A DNA stretch of 64,000 bases from Sphingomonas sp. GTDB lineage: Bacteria; Pseudomonadota; Alphaproteobacteria; Sphingomonadales; Sphingomonadaceae. The position numbers were made by a program, and so were the translations under genes. Shown in pieces: positions 14,724 through 24,563 of the stretch (position 1 is the stretch's first letter; each line of letters begins with the position of its first letter). The stretch lies in the NCBI RefSeq assembly GCF_017745215.1, contig NZ_JAGHZV010000006.1, positions 124,001 through 188,000 on the forward strand, in the 5' to 3' direction. Below the pieces are notes generated by a model, which made no database searches, had not been told where the DNA came from, and saw nothing but the letters and a program-made list of their open reading frames with translations.

Positions 14724-16529
14724 TCAATCGTCCCAGCGATCGGGCGCGCGGGGATAGTCGGCCAGTACCGGGCCGAGCGCCCGCTTGAGCGGGTCGAGCC
14801 AGGGCTCGTACGCGCGCCAGCGGTCCATGCCGTCGCGGTTGATCGGCTGGCGGACCTGCTCGGAGCTCGGCGTATGGACCGCGCGCTTGTTCTCGTGGAA
14901 GCGCAGGCAGGCCTCGTCGAACGGCAGTTCGAGATAGTCGAGCAGGCGGCGGACCTCCTGCTCGGGATCCTCGACCAGATCCTCATAGATCACGCGGTGA
15001 ACGCGGCCGGGCAGCACCCGGTCGAAATGCGCCATCTGCCGCACATAGTCAGCGTAAAATCTGCCTATATGATTGAGATCATATGAGAAATTTAGGCCCC
15101 AATTATAGTGTTGGGCGAAGTTCGCGAAGCCGCAGCCGAGCGGGTGGCGGCGCACGTCGACGATCTTGGCGTTGGGCAGGATCAGGTGGATCAGCCCGGC
15201 GAACACCCAGTTGCTCGGCATCTTGTCGGTGAAATAGGGCCGATCGGTGTGGCGATGGCGGCGCGTCGCCTCGATATAATGGTCGCCGCGCTCGCGAAGC
15301 TGCGCGGGCGTCAGCGCGCCGATCGCATCGAGATAGCCGCCGGGCGGCGTGCCGGGCGCAAGCTCGGCGGCAATCCGCTCGATGTCGTGCAGTTCCTCGG
15401 TGCCCTCGATCAGCGGGTGGCTGCCGAGGATCTGCTCGACCAGGGTCGAGCCGGAACGCGGCATGCTCACCACGAAGATCGGGTCGCGCGCGGGCGATCC
15501 GGCGCCCGCGCGGGCGGCAAGGAAGTCGGGCGTGAAGACCTTCTCGACCTTGAGCACGTTCGCATGGACGCGCTCGGGATCGTGCGGCGCCCCCGCGCTG
15601 CGGATCGCGCTGCCCAGCTCGATGTGACGAAAGGCCTCGGCATGCTCGCCGTCATCGCCCAGCGCCTTGCCGAGCGCGAAGTGCAGATGGATCCGATCCT
15701 CGTCGCTCAGGCCATCGCGCTCGATCACCTCGCGCATCCGCGCGATCTCGTCGGGCTCGAACTTCAGCGTCTTGAGATTCGACATGCCGAACCAGGCCAC
15801 GCCATTCTGCGGCTCGATCGCCACCGATTTGCGATAGGCGCGGATCGCTTCGTCGCGCTGGCCCACGGTCTTGAGCAGAAAGCCGTAGTGCATCCAGCCG
15901 CGGGCTTCGCGCGGATGCGCGTGAAGCATTTGGCGATAGACGACGCCGGCATCGTCGAGCCGTCGCAGCTTGACCAACAGCGCCGCCTTGTGGGTCAGCG
16001 CAGTGAGGTGCGACGGATCGCGCGAGAGCGCCGCGTCGAGCATTTCGAGCGCTTCGTCGTGGCGGCCCTGCGTGTTGAACAGCTTGGCGAGCGCCACGCG
16101 CGCCTCGGCATAGGCGGGAACGAGCAGCACCGCACGGCGATAGAGATTCTCGGCCTCGCGAAACGCTTCGCAACGTTCGGCGACGGTGCCCAGGATCAGC
16201 GCGGCGCCGGCATCCTCGGGATTCTCGCGCAGATAGGGACGGATCAGCTGCTCGGCATCCTCCAGCCGATCCTCCGCCAGCGCGGACTCGGCTCCGGCGA
16301 CGGCGGGACGGCCCAGCCCGACGGCGACGGCCTGGAGCTCTACGATCTCGGCTTCGGCGATCCTCCCCTGGTGCCGCAACCCGCGCGCCATCAGGCGCCG
16401 CGCGGCGATCGATTCCGGATTCTTCCCCACGAACCCGCTCGCGCGCGCGACGGCCTCGCCCGCATCGGTGTCGAGCAGGGCGGCGATGGCGTGCAGCACC
16501 GTCTCCGCATCGCCGGCAATCGACACCAT
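14724..16529 (-). CDS. TPR-repeat sulfotransferase
   Basis: The 601-residue protein has an N-terminal half of tetratricopeptide-like helices (roughly residues 10-310, such as GRHDEALEMLDAALSRDP) and a C-terminal PAPS-dependent sulfotransferase domain. The phosphosulfate-binding loop is IFVVSMPRSGSTLVEQIL at 351-368, and DVRRHPLGCGFANFA carries the 3'-phosphate-binding arginine and following motif. No signal peptide is visible, so it likely acts in the cytoplasm, with the TPR part binding a protein or glycan acceptor; resemblance to tyrosylprotein sulfotransferases is suggestive only. SD GGAG precedes the ATG by seven bases. Around 15045-15115 the gene contains an AT-rich patch with rare codons. 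Its neighbour is a TonB-dependent receptor in the same orientation. Confidence 0.88.
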   Translation of the reverse strand: MVSIAGDAETVLHAIAALLDTDAGEAVARASGFVGKNPESIAARRLMARGLRHQGRIAEAEIVELQAVAVGLGRPAVAGAESALAEDRLEDAEQLIRPYLRENPEDAGAALILGTVAERCEAFREAENLYRRAVLLVPAYAEARVALAKLFNTQGRHDEALEMLDAALSRDPSHLTALTHKAALLVKLRRLDDAGVVYRQMLHAHPREARGWMHYGFLLKTVGQRDEAIRAYRKSVAIEPQNGVAWFGMSNLKTLKFEPDEIARMREVIERDGLSDEDRIHLHFALGKALGDDGEHAEAFRHIELGSAIRSAGAPHDPERVHANVLKVEKVFTPDFLAARAGAGSPARDPIFVVSMPRSGSTLVEQILGSHPLIEGTEELHDIERIAAELAPGTPPGGYLDAIGALTPAQLRERGDHYIEATRRHRHTDRPYFTDKMPSNWVFAGLIHLILPNAKIVDVRRHPLGCGFANFAQHYNWGLNFSYDLNHIGRFYADYVRQMAHFDRVLPGRVHRVIYEDLVEDPEQEVRRLLDYLELPFDEACLRFHENKRAVHTPSSEQVRQPINRDGMDRWRAYEPWLDPLKRALGPVLADYPRAPDRWDD

Positions 16530-16620
16530 TTCATTCTCCGGTCACGAGCTTCCGCTCGCCGCGTTGCGAGCGGGGCCAAGGATACAGGCGAGCCGTCCTG
16601 GAAAGGAACCCGCGGCGCCC

Positions 16621-16653
16621 GAAAAAGAAACGGGCGGAGCTCGCGCTCCGCCC
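16621..16653 (-). terminator. Intrinsic terminator of the first TonB-dependent receptor gene
   Basis: On the minus strand a nine-bp stem (GGGCGGAGC with its complement, four-base loop) is followed by TTTCTTTTTC. It lies about 45 bases after the receptor stop codon and before the TPR-sulfotransferase start, so the two genes may be transcribed separately. Confidence 0.8.
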
Positions 16654-16698
16654 CAAGTCCCCCGGACCGCCGCGAACGGCGGCCCGAAGTCGTTCCGA

Positions 16699-19600
16699 TC
16701 AGAACGAACGCGTGACGTTGATGAACAGCGTGCGCCCGAGCAGGTCGTAGTTGCTCGAATTATAGTAGTTGCCCACGCGCGTGAACTGTCCGCCCGAAGT
16801 CGGGTAGGAGCTCAGCGTCGGCGGCAGCGCGTTGAACAGGTTGTTGGCGCCCATCGTGATCTGGCCGACATCCGCCCAGCGGAACTGGATCGACACGCCA
16901 TGCTCCCAATAGGGTTCCGCATGCAGGTCGGTGAGCACGTTGCCGACCAGCGGCGCCGCCACCGTTTCGCCATCGCCCGAATTCTGCGGACCGACGTACT
17001 TGATCCCCCAGCGGACGGTCACGTTGTTCGAAGGCAGCGTGTAGCGCAGGTCGACGTCGCCGACCCACTTCGGACCCGAGCCGGCCCCCTGAACGCCCAG
17101 CGTGCCGTTATAGTCGTTGACCGGATCGGTCGCGAACAGCTGGAAGGTCTGGTGCAGCATGCGCGTGGCCTGCGCCGCCAGGCGGAACTTGCCGCCGAAC
17201 AGCGGCGTGCTGTAGCGCAGGTCGAAGTCGATGCCCGAAACGCCCTGCTGGGCGACGTTGAGGTACGGGTTCAGGAACGACGACAGATTGCCCTTCTGCG
17301 GATCCGAGGCGGGAAGGCGCGGAGCGATCAGGGCGCAGTACGGATTGTTCGGACCGAAGTCGTCGGCTTCATAGCAGCGGTCGAGGATCAGGTTCCCGAG
17401 CACCGAGACCTCGTCCTTCACCTTGATATGATAATAGTCCACCGCGAACGAGAAGTCGGCGATCGTCTTCGGCAGCGTCAGCACGCCGCCGACGCCCCAG
17501 GAGGTCGAATGCTCGGCCTTGAGGTTGCCGGCGCCGCCGCGCGTGGTGACCTGCGGGCCCGCCGTCGCGATGAAGCCCTGCGCACCCTCGATCTGAGGCG
17601 TCAACGGATTGTCCGTTCCGAGGATCGGAGTCAGCTCCGTGATGCAGTTCTTATAAACAGTCGAGCTATGGTCGAGCGTTCCCACATTGGCGCAAGGATC
17701 GACCGCCGAGCCGTAGAAGCCCGTCTGGTCCGCGACATACTGCTCATAGAGGTTCGGCGCGCGGAAAGACGTGCCGTAGTTGCCGCGGAAGCGGATGAAC
17801 TCGGCCGGCGCCCATTGCGCGTTCAGATGGTAGGTCGTGTCCGAACCATAGGAGCGGTAGTGGGTGTAACGCACCGAGCCGTCCAGCTCGAGGTCGTAGA
17901 AGAACGGCTTTTCCTTGACGATCGGGATGTTGAGCTCGCCATAGACTTCGTTGACGATGTCGCTGCCCGTGGTGATCCCGGCCGAGCTGTAGTTGTACAG
18001 CGTGCCGTTCTGCGCCGCCTCGGACGGGACGTCGTTGATGAAGTCGTAGCGGTGCTCGAAGCCCACCGCCGCCCGCACCGGACCCGCCGGCAGGTTAAAC
18101 AGCGTGCCGTCGAGGTTCAGCGAGAAGGTCTGCTGGCGGAAGGTGGTGTGGCCGACATTGTCCACGAACAGATAGTCGAAGACGTTGCTCGGGATGTGCC
18201 CGCCCAACATGATCGCCGGATCGTAGAGGTTCAGCGGAACGCAGCTCGCGCCCGAGACCAGCGTACCGCCGCTGTAGTTCGAAGCGCACGTATAGCGCCC
18301 GCCCGCACCGGCCTGGCCCGGAAGCGCCACGGTCACGAGGTTGTCGGGCGTGCCCGCCGGCGCCTCGATCGTCTGCAGCGCATTGTTGAGGCGGGAAACG
18401 TCGATCAGCTCGAGCTCGTACCGCGACTTGGTGAGCGAATATTGGAAGTTCGCGTCATAATGCCAGTCGCCCAGGCCCAGGCTGCCGCGCAGGCCGCCGT
18501 TGGCGCGGACGAAATCGATCCGCTGGCTGCTGCGCGTCGTGCGGTCGGGCACGACGAAGGGCGTAAAGACCTGATAGCCCGCTGCGGCGACCGCGTTCGG
18601 GTAGAAGGGGCTGGTCGGGAAGCCGTAAACCGAGAGCGGCGTGCCGTAATAGTCACCGCCGTAGATCTCGTTGTTCGGCGACAGGCCGCCGCCGCTCAGG
18701 TTCAGCTGATAGGTACCGTCCTGATGCGATTCACGACGGGTGAACAGGCCTTCGCCGTAGATCTCGGCGTCGCCCAGCATGCCCAGCTCATAGGCGCCGT
18801 TGACATAGCCGGTGTAGGTCTTGACCGGCGACAGGAGGTGATCCTGGAGCTGCGTCGGGCTGGCCGAAGTGCGGTCGAGGCCATTCACGGCCTTGATCTG
18901 GTTGATATCGCCGTTGTTGTAGGTGATGCGGCTCGCAGGCTGCGGATAGAAGCTCTGCGCGATGCCGTAGCCGCTCGCGATGCCCGAGCCGCCGTTGGTG
19001 GTGTACGGGAAGCACATCAGCTGGCCGGTGACCGGGTCGTGCTGGCCGACTTCCGCACCGGTGGTGGGATCGAAGTACAGGTCGCGCGGGCAGGAGAATT
19101 CCTTGCGGTCGCCGACGCGCAGGCCGGTCTGCTGGCGATATTCGAACGACGCGGTGATGTGGCCGCGGTCGAACACCTTGCCGCCCGTCGCCGACAGGCG
19201 ATAGCTGCGGCCGCCGCCGCCATGCTCGATCGGCTGGTCGGTGAAGGCGTCGAAGGTGAGGCCGTTGACCTTGTCGTCGGTGATCACGTTGACCACGCCC
19301 GCGATCGCGTCCGAGCCATAGACCGACGAGGCGCCCTCGCGCAGCACTTCGATCCGCTGGACCATCGCCGTCGGCAGCGTGTTGAGGTCGGCCGAGACGA
19401 GCTGCGGACCGACGCCGGCCGGGGCGAGACGGCGACCGTTGAGCAGCACCAGGGTGCGCGACGAGCTGAGGCCGCGCAGGCCGACGGTGCTCGCGGCCGC
19501 GCCGCCTTCGGACACATAGCCGAGGAACGAGCCGTTGATCTGCGACGTACCCGACGTCACGGCCGGGCTCTGGAGAATTTCCGCGGTGGTGCGCGAGCCG

Positions 19601-19875
19601 GCAAGCACGCGGTCATCGCGCGTGTAGACGTTCACCGGCGACGGCGTGGTGAAATTGTCGCGGTGGATGCGCGAACCGGTGACGATGATGGGTGCATCGT
19701 CGGCTTCGGTCGAGTCCGTGCTCGGGAGTTCGACGGACTGGTTGTTATCGGCCGGCGCGTCCTGCGCGGCGGCGGCGGTGGCGACAAGCATCGAGCCGGC
19801 GAGCAGCGTGGATGCGAGAAGCTTCTGTCGGAAAACGTTGGCCAACGGGAACCCCCAATTGTTGTTCAAATGCAT
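16699..19875 (-). CDS. TonB-dependent outer-membrane receptor (receptor 1)
   Basis: This 1058-residue outer-membrane protein should import a large substrate using TonB energy. After a signal peptide ending ATAAAAQD comes the TonB-box/plug region IIVTGSRIHRDNFTTPSPV, then plug motifs VGLRGLSSSRTLVLLNGRR and VYGSDAIAGVVNVI. The rest is a 22-strand barrel pattern ending in the aromatic LFINVTRSF, as needed for BAM-dependent insertion. The ATG at 19875 begins at the signal peptide; an upstream GTG at 19917 is less likely. It belongs to the large sphingomonad/xanthomonad class often linked to peptide or glycan uptake. No FecI/FecR regulator lies nearby. It is divergent from receptor 2. Confidence 0.93.
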   Translation of the reverse strand: MHLNNNWGFPLANVFRQKLLASTLLAGSMLVATAAAAQDAPADNNQSVELPSTDSTEADDAPIIVTGSRIHRDNFTTPSPVNVYTRDDRVLAGSRTTAEILQSPAVTSGTSQINGSFLGYVSEGGAAASTVGLRGLSSSRTLVLLNGRRLAPAGVGPQLVSADLNTLPTAMVQRIEVLREGASSVYGSDAIAGVVNVITDDKVNGLTFDAFTDQPIEHGGGGRSYRLSATGGKVFDRGHITASFEYRQQTGLRVGDRKEFSCPRDLYFDPTTGAEVGQHDPVTGQLMCFPYTTNGGSGIASGYGIAQSFYPQPASRITYNNGDINQIKAVNGLDRTSASPTQLQDHLLSPVKTYTGYVNGAYELGMLGDAEIYGEGLFTRRESHQDGTYQLNLSGGGLSPNNEIYGGDYYGTPLSVYGFPTSPFYPNAVAAAGYQVFTPFVVPDRTTRSSQRIDFVRANGGLRGSLGLGDWHYDANFQYSLTKSRYELELIDVSRLNNALQTIEAPAGTPDNLVTVALPGQAGAGGRYTCASNYSGGTLVSGASCVPLNLYDPAIMLGGHIPSNVFDYLFVDNVGHTTFRQQTFSLNLDGTLFNLPAGPVRAAVGFEHRYDFINDVPSEAAQNGTLYNYSSAGITTGSDIVNEVYGELNIPIVKEKPFFYDLELDGSVRYTHYRSYGSDTTYHLNAQWAPAEFIRFRGNYGTSFRAPNLYEQYVADQTGFYGSAVDPCANVGTLDHSSTVYKNCITELTPILGTDNPLTPQIEGAQGFIATAGPQVTTRGGAGNLKAEHSTSWGVGGVLTLPKTIADFSFAVDYYHIKVKDEVSVLGNLILDRCYEADDFGPNNPYCALIAPRLPASDPQKGNLSSFLNPYLNVAQQGVSGIDFDLRYSTPLFGGKFRLAAQATRMLHQTFQLFATDPVNDYNGTLGVQGAGSGPKWVGDVDLRYTLPSNNVTVRWGIKYVGPQNSGDGETVAAPLVGNVLTDLHAEPYWEHGVSIQFRWADVGQITMGANNLFNALPPTLSSYPTSGGQFTRVGNYYNSSNYDLLGRTLFINVTRSF

Positions 19876-20517
19876 GCGCCCTCGAATTTCGGGCGCCTGA
19901 TTTGGAAGCTCCTTCACGCCGATTTTACTGCGATGTTTCCGGTTTTACTGGCGTGTTTCCAGCGGCCTGGAAGGCCCGAACAAGGCGCCCCGAACGTACG
20001 GTTCCTCGCCAGTTGTGGCATAAATGTCGCAATTTTTGCGCCGAACCGTCATCTGGATGCTGCATCGGGCGTGGCTCGTGCGAATCGCTACGCAAGCGTC
20101 GCAACTTCGGCGCGGCGGCCATTTGCCGCATTTCGTCGCTGGTCCTCCGGCCGACAGGGCATCTAGCGCCCGCCGCTCGCGCAAGCCCGCGAGAAGCCTC
20201 GAAGGCGCGCCCATCGTGCGCCGCTCGCGACGGGCGGCCACCCCCTCCCACCGTCGCGGGCGCCGCTTCCTCCCACATGCCGGATACGGCGCGAGTCTCC
20301 ACGGCGGGCGGTCACACGCCGGAAACGAGCGGCAAACGTTTCCAGTTTGTGTCCAGAAAATTGCCCGATTGCACGAATGTGCGCGTAATAACGCCAACGT
20401 TACAATTTTTATCAATAACTGTTGCTGCAACGCGACATTTTCACGCGATCGTCTCTTGAGCGGGCGCGAAACCTCGTTCAGCATCCCCTCCGCATATGGG
20501 CGAAAAAGGGGACGACC
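19876..20517. promoter_or_regulatory. 642-base divergent control region between receptors 1 and 2
   Basis: No convincing gene is seen. It contains a tandem 20-bp direct repeat at 19923-19962 (two units beginning TTTTACTG and containing TGTTTCC), a palindrome CGCAATTTTTGCG at 20028-20040, and GCGTAATAACGC at 20383-20394. The AT content rises near 20340-20440, just before receptor 2. These are plausible operator and promoter sites for two divergently expressed receptors; none can be assigned to a known regulator from sequence alone. Confidence 0.55.
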
Positions 20518-23500
20518 ATGCGTAAAATGTCACTTCTTGGCGCCACCGCGCTTCGATCGGTGGTGGTGATTGGTTTTGCCGCGTTCGCGCAACCCGCGAT
20601 GGCACAGGATACGGCCGAACAAAGCGCCAGCCCGGACACGCAGCGTGTCGAACTGCCCGAGACCCAGCCCGAGGAAGCCGAGGGCAAGGCGATCGTCGTT
20701 ACCGGTTCCCGCATCAAGACGAGCACGTTCAACAGTCCGTCGCCGATCGCGGTGATCGATCCCGAGATCGCCGAGAAGCGCGGCGTGATCGACACTGCCG
20801 AGATGATCCAGGCCAGCCCGATCGCTTCCGGCTCGGCACAGGTGACGAGCGCGATCTCGTCGAACTTCGTGACCGACGGCGGTCCCGGCGCCTCCACCAT
20901 CTCGCTGCGCGGCCTGGGTGCCAACCGCACGCTGGTGCTGCTCAACAGCCGCCGCGCCGGCCCGGCCGGCACGCGCGGCGCAGTGTCAGCATTCGACCTC
21001 AACGTGCTGCCACAGTCGATCATCCAGCAGGTGCAGATCGAAAAGGACGGCGCCTCGTCGGTCTATGGTTCGGACGCGGTGGCGGGCGTGGTCAACATCC
21101 TGACCAAGACGCATACCGAGGGCCTCGAGCTTTCGGCGACGGCCAACGTGTCGCAGGACGGCGGCGCCGACCAGTTCCGCATGAGCGGGGCCTGGGGCAC
21201 CGAATGGGGCGGCTCGCTGGGCGGCCACGTCATGATCGCCGCCGACTATTACAAGCAGACCGAGCTTGCGCAGGGGCAGCGCAAATATCTCGATTGCCCC
21301 GAAGACTATATCTTCGACAAGAGCGGCAGCCGGATCGACCTGGTCGATCCGCGCACGAACAGCCAGCGCTGCGCGCAGCTCAGCTGGGGCCAGGTCTATC
21401 TCTACGACTATTCCTACCTCTACGGGGTCGACTCGAACACGATCGGCACGAACGGCCGCCGCATCGGCCGCATCGGCTATTCCTATCCCGGCGAGAATCT
21501 CGGCAACTACGTGCCGGGTATCGTCGCCACCAACCCCTGGCAGCTGAACGCGCCGGGCTTCTACGGCATGGGCTACAGCCCGGCATCGGGCGCGATCGAC
21601 CATCTCTACAAGAACCCGATGTACGGCGCGGCGACGGTGATCCCGCAGACGAAGCGCCTGACCTTCTACGGCGACGCCTCGGTCCATCTGGGCGAACATG
21701 TCGAAGCCTATGTCGAAGGGTTGTGGAACCGCCGCGAGACGTATCAGAACGGTTTCCGCCAGTTCTGGAACTACACCTACACCGGCAACTTCGACGGCGG
21801 CGGGTTCGGCGATCCGCGGATCACCAACATCACCGGTGCCTATATCCTCAGCCCGACGCCGATCACCGACCATGCCGATTCGAGCCAGCGCGTCGATTAT
21901 TGGCGCGCGGTCGGCGGCTTGCGCGGCGACTTCGGATCGTTCCTCAATGGTTGGACCTGGGACGGCTATGTCCAGTACAGCAAGTCGAAGGGCAGCTACA
22001 CGAACGACCAGATCTACAAGGATTCGGTCGACCAGCAGACGTTCCGCACCGACTTCTGCACCGGTGAATTCAGCGCCGTGCGCCACGCGCCCTGCGTGGA
22101 CATGAACTGGACCGACCCGGCATTCCTCGCCGGCGAATTCACCCAGGCCCAGCGCGATTATCTGTTCGGCGTCGAGACGGGGCACACCGATTACAGCCAG
22201 TTGAACGGCGAATTATCGGTCACGGGCAGCGTGATCACCCTGCCCGCGGGCGATCTCGGCGTGGCCGGCGGCATCACGGTGCGCCGCGACTCGATCTACG
22301 ACCGCCCCGGCGACATCACCTATGCGCTGATCTACGGCGAGGATCCGAACGACCCCGATTCCTACATCAACAACAGCTGGGGCAATACCTCGTCGGGCAT
22401 CACGGCAGGCAACGCGGTCACGAAGGAGGTGTTCGCCGAGCTGGACGTGCCGCTGATCTACAACACGCCGTTCGTCCAGCAGTTCACGGTCTCGGGCTCG
22501 GCGCGACTGACCAACTACACCGCTACCCGCAAGTCGGACGGCGCGAAGGCCAGCGACAACGGCAACTGGACCTACAAGGTCGGTGCGAACTGGCAGGTCA
22601 ACGACTGGCTCCGCTTCCGCGGGACCTATGGCACTTCCTACCGCGCTCCGGCGCTGTTCGAGCAGTTCCTCGCCAACCAGTCGAGCTTCATCGGCCAGCG
22701 CTCGATCGATCCGTGCATCAACTATGGCACGGCGCTCGCGGCGGGCACGATCTCGCAGCTGGTGGCGGACAATTGCGCGTCGGACGGCATCGGACCGACC
22801 TATCCGGGCGGCGCGGCGACCGCCACCGTCCTGTCGGGCGGCGGCCTGGGCGTGGTGAAGGCCGAGACTTCCACCGCGAAGAGCGTGAGCCTCATCCTGA
22901 CGCCGCGCTTCGACTTCCTGCCGGGGACGCGGATCAATCTCGCGGTCGATTATTTCGACATCCGGGTGAAGGGCGAAATCAGCCAGCTCGGTGCCGCGAA
23001 CATCGTGTTCGGCTGCTATAATTCGAACTTCTTCGCCACGGACCCGCTATGCAGCCTGTTCACGCGCCAGACGACGGCGCCGGTGAATGCCATCTCGGTG
23101 GTGCACGACAGCTTCATCAACGTGAACGAGCAGGAGAACGAAGGCGTCGACGTCACCGCGAACGTCGCGCAGGACCTGGGTAGCTGGGGCCGGGCCGAGT
23201 TCACGGCCGAGATGACCTGGCAGATGAAGGACACCAAGGCGCTCTACGCGGGCACGTTGGAGGACTTCAACGGACGCGCGGGCGAGCCGATCTGGACGGG
23301 CGGGTTCAACCTGCTGTGGACCAAGGGAACCTGGTCCTTCTACTATGGCCTGAACGTCATCGGCGGCACGTCCGACGTCGACGCCTTCATCCAGGACAAC
23401 GGCGCGACCTGCCTCACCAGCGCGCTGTTCCCGAGCGGCTATTGCGAGAAGCTGCGGGTCAGCCCGGTCTATTACCACAGCCTCTCGATCACCAAGGAGC

Positions 23501-23670
23501 TGGCGAACCTGAACATCACGCTGGGCGTGACCAACCTGTTCAACACCAAGCCGCCGCGGGTCTCCGTCTACGGCAATGGCGAGATCAGCACCTTCGGCCA
23601 GAGCGTGTTCTCCTCGCAATACGACCTGATCGGCCGGCGCGGCTTCGTGACCGTCAAGGCCAAGTTCTGA
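20518..23670 (+). CDS. TonB-dependent outer-membrane receptor (receptor 2)
   Basis: A 1050-residue paralogue of receptor 1. The signal peptide ends AQPAMAQD, the plug opens with IVVTGSRIKTSTFNSPSPIA and includes ISLRGLGANRTLVLLNSRR and VYGSDAVAGVVNIL, and the barrel ends in a C-terminal GFVTVKAKF. The ATG at 20518 has AAGGGG seven to eight bases upstream and begins directly at the signal peptide. It is followed by two hairpins and then the stand-alone sulfotransferase gene. The extracellular loops contain several cysteine pairs (for example SLDCPEDY-type segments near residue 260), consistent with structured surface loops. The substrate is unknown. Confidence 0.93.
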   Translation: MRKMSLLGATALRSVVVIGFAAFAQPAMAQDTAEQSASPDTQRVELPETQPEEAEGKAIVVTGSRIKTSTFNSPSPIAVIDPEIAEKRGVIDTAEMIQASPIASGSAQVTSAISSNFVTDGGPGASTISLRGLGANRTLVLLNSRRAGPAGTRGAVSAFDLNVLPQSIIQQVQIEKDGASSVYGSDAVAGVVNILTKTHTEGLELSATANVSQDGGADQFRMSGAWGTEWGGSLGGHVMIAADYYKQTELAQGQRKYLDCPEDYIFDKSGSRIDLVDPRTNSQRCAQLSWGQVYLYDYSYLYGVDSNTIGTNGRRIGRIGYSYPGENLGNYVPGIVATNPWQLNAPGFYGMGYSPASGAIDHLYKNPMYGAATVIPQTKRLTFYGDASVHLGEHVEAYVEGLWNRRETYQNGFRQFWNYTYTGNFDGGGFGDPRITNITGAYILSPTPITDHADSSQRVDYWRAVGGLRGDFGSFLNGWTWDGYVQYSKSKGSYTNDQIYKDSVDQQTFRTDFCTGEFSAVRHAPCVDMNWTDPAFLAGEFTQAQRDYLFGVETGHTDYSQLNGELSVTGSVITLPAGDLGVAGGITVRRDSIYDRPGDITYALIYGEDPNDPDSYINNSWGNTSSGITAGNAVTKEVFAELDVPLIYNTPFVQQFTVSGSARLTNYTATRKSDGAKASDNGNWTYKVGANWQVNDWLRFRGTYGTSYRAPALFEQFLANQSSFIGQRSIDPCINYGTALAAGTISQLVADNCASDGIGPTYPGGAATATVLSGGGLGVVKAETSTAKSVSLILTPRFDFLPGTRINLAVDYFDIRVKGEISQLGAANIVFGCYNSNFFATDPLCSLFTRQTTAPVNAISVVHDSFINVNEQENEGVDVTANVAQDLGSWGRAEFTAEMTWQMKDTKALYAGTLEDFNGRAGEPIWTGGFNLLWTKGTWSFYYGLNVIGGTSDVDAFIQDNGATCLTSALFPSGYCEKLRVSPVYYHSLSITKELANLNITLGVTNLFNTKPPRVSVYGNGEISTFGQSVFSSQYDLIGRRGFVTVKAKF

Positions 23671-23680
23671 CGACGAGGTC

Positions 23681-23704
23681 CGGGGCTTCCGCGAGGAAGC
23701 CCCG
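23681..23704 (+). terminator. Hairpin after receptor 2
   Basis: A ten-bp stem (CGGGGCTTCC with its complement) with a GCGA tetraloop lies ten bases after the receptor 2 stop. There is no T-run, so it may only slow polymerase or protect the 3' end. Confidence 0.5.
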
Positions 23705-23731
23705 CCTTGCAGCAAAAGGGGTTTGACGCCA

Positions 23732-23766
23732 AACCGGCAGCGCGCCCGTGCTGCCGGTTCTTTTTT
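23732..23766 (+). terminator. Intrinsic terminator between receptor 2 and the sulfotransferase
   Basis: A nine-bp stem (AACCGGCAG with CTGCCGGTT) is followed by C and six T residues. It ends just 12 bases before the sulfotransferase ATG, so that gene depends on read-through or on a promoter overlapping this region. Confidence 0.85.
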
Positions 23767-23777
23767 CAAGGAAGCCC

Positions 23778-24563
23778 ATGCCCGTCATTCGGATGATCCC
23801 GGACACGCTGAACGAAGAGAATCTCCGGTTCGAACAGGCGCCGCTGCGCGAGCCCGTCTTCCTCAACAGCGTGCCCAAGTGCGGCAGCCACCTGCTCCGC
23901 AACATCCTGCGGATGTTCGTGCCGGTCGAGCAGCAATATCACGCGCAGTTCATCCAATGGGCGCATCTCGGCAGGCATCTCGCGGCGTTCGACAAGGGGT
24001 CGCCCAAGATGAGCTGGGGCCACCTGTTCTTCGCCGATGATTCGGCGATGGAGATGGCCGGCGTGCGCAAGATCCTGCTCGTGCGCGACCCCTATTCCTG
24101 GGTGCTCGCGCGCGGCCGCTTCTTCCTGTCCGACGAGTTCCAGGGCAATGTCGAGCGGCTGAAGGAAGGCTCGCTCAGCGTCGAGGAACTGCTCAACCTG
24201 ATGATCTTCGGTATCTACCAGAAGGCCCCGCCGATGGTGGACATCTTCACCAACAATGCCGTGGCGTGGCTCGGCACCGGCGTCCATCTCGTCCGCTACG
24301 AGGAGCTCGTCGGCCATCTGAAGGCGCTCGACGGCCGCCCCGCCGAATATTTCTTCGCCACCTTGCTCGACGCCTGCGGCATCGCCATGCCCGCAGATTG
24401 GCGCGAGCGGGTGGCGATCGGATCGGATCGGAAGCAGAGCGGGACGGCGCGAGAGAACCTCACCGGCCTGTCGCTCCAGTTCCCGGATGCGCTTCCCGAC
24501 ACGCAGAAGCGGCTGGTCGACTATGCGGCGCCGGGCCTGCGCGCAATCCTGGGCTACGCCTGA
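23778..24563 (+). CDS. Stand-alone sulfotransferase-like protein
   Basis: A 261-residue cytosolic protein with a 5'-phosphosulfate loop, FLNSVPKCGSHLLRNIL at 28-44, and a 3'-phosphate-binding segment LLVRDPYSWVLARGRF near 100-115. Both point to a PAPS-dependent sulfotransferase with an acceptor I cannot identify. The chosen ATG follows AAGGAAG by a few bases; ten extra upstream codons would overlap the terminator stem. It lies between receptor 2 and a TIGR03032-type gene whose 3' end it overlaps by ten bases, tail to tail. It is a different subtype from the TPR-sulfotransferase at 14724-16529, so the locus has two sulfotransferases. Confidence 0.82.
   Translation: MPVIRMIPDTLNEENLRFEQAPLREPVFLNSVPKCGSHLLRNILRMFVPVEQQYHAQFIQWAHLGRHLAAFDKGSPKMSWGHLFFADDSAMEMAGVRKILLVRDPYSWVLARGRFFLSDEFQGNVERLKEGSLSVEELLNLMIFGIYQKAPPMVDIFTNNAVAWLGTGVHLVRYEELVGHLKALDGRPAEYFFATLLDACGIAMPADWRERVAIGSDRKQSGTARENLTGLSLQFPDALPDTQKRLVDYAAPGLRAILGYA

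Noticed and set aside
19925..20302. Minus-strand open frame of 125 codons in the divergent receptor region
   Set aside because: No ribosome-binding site, low-complexity Arg/Ala/Gly composition, and it covers likely promoter sequence.
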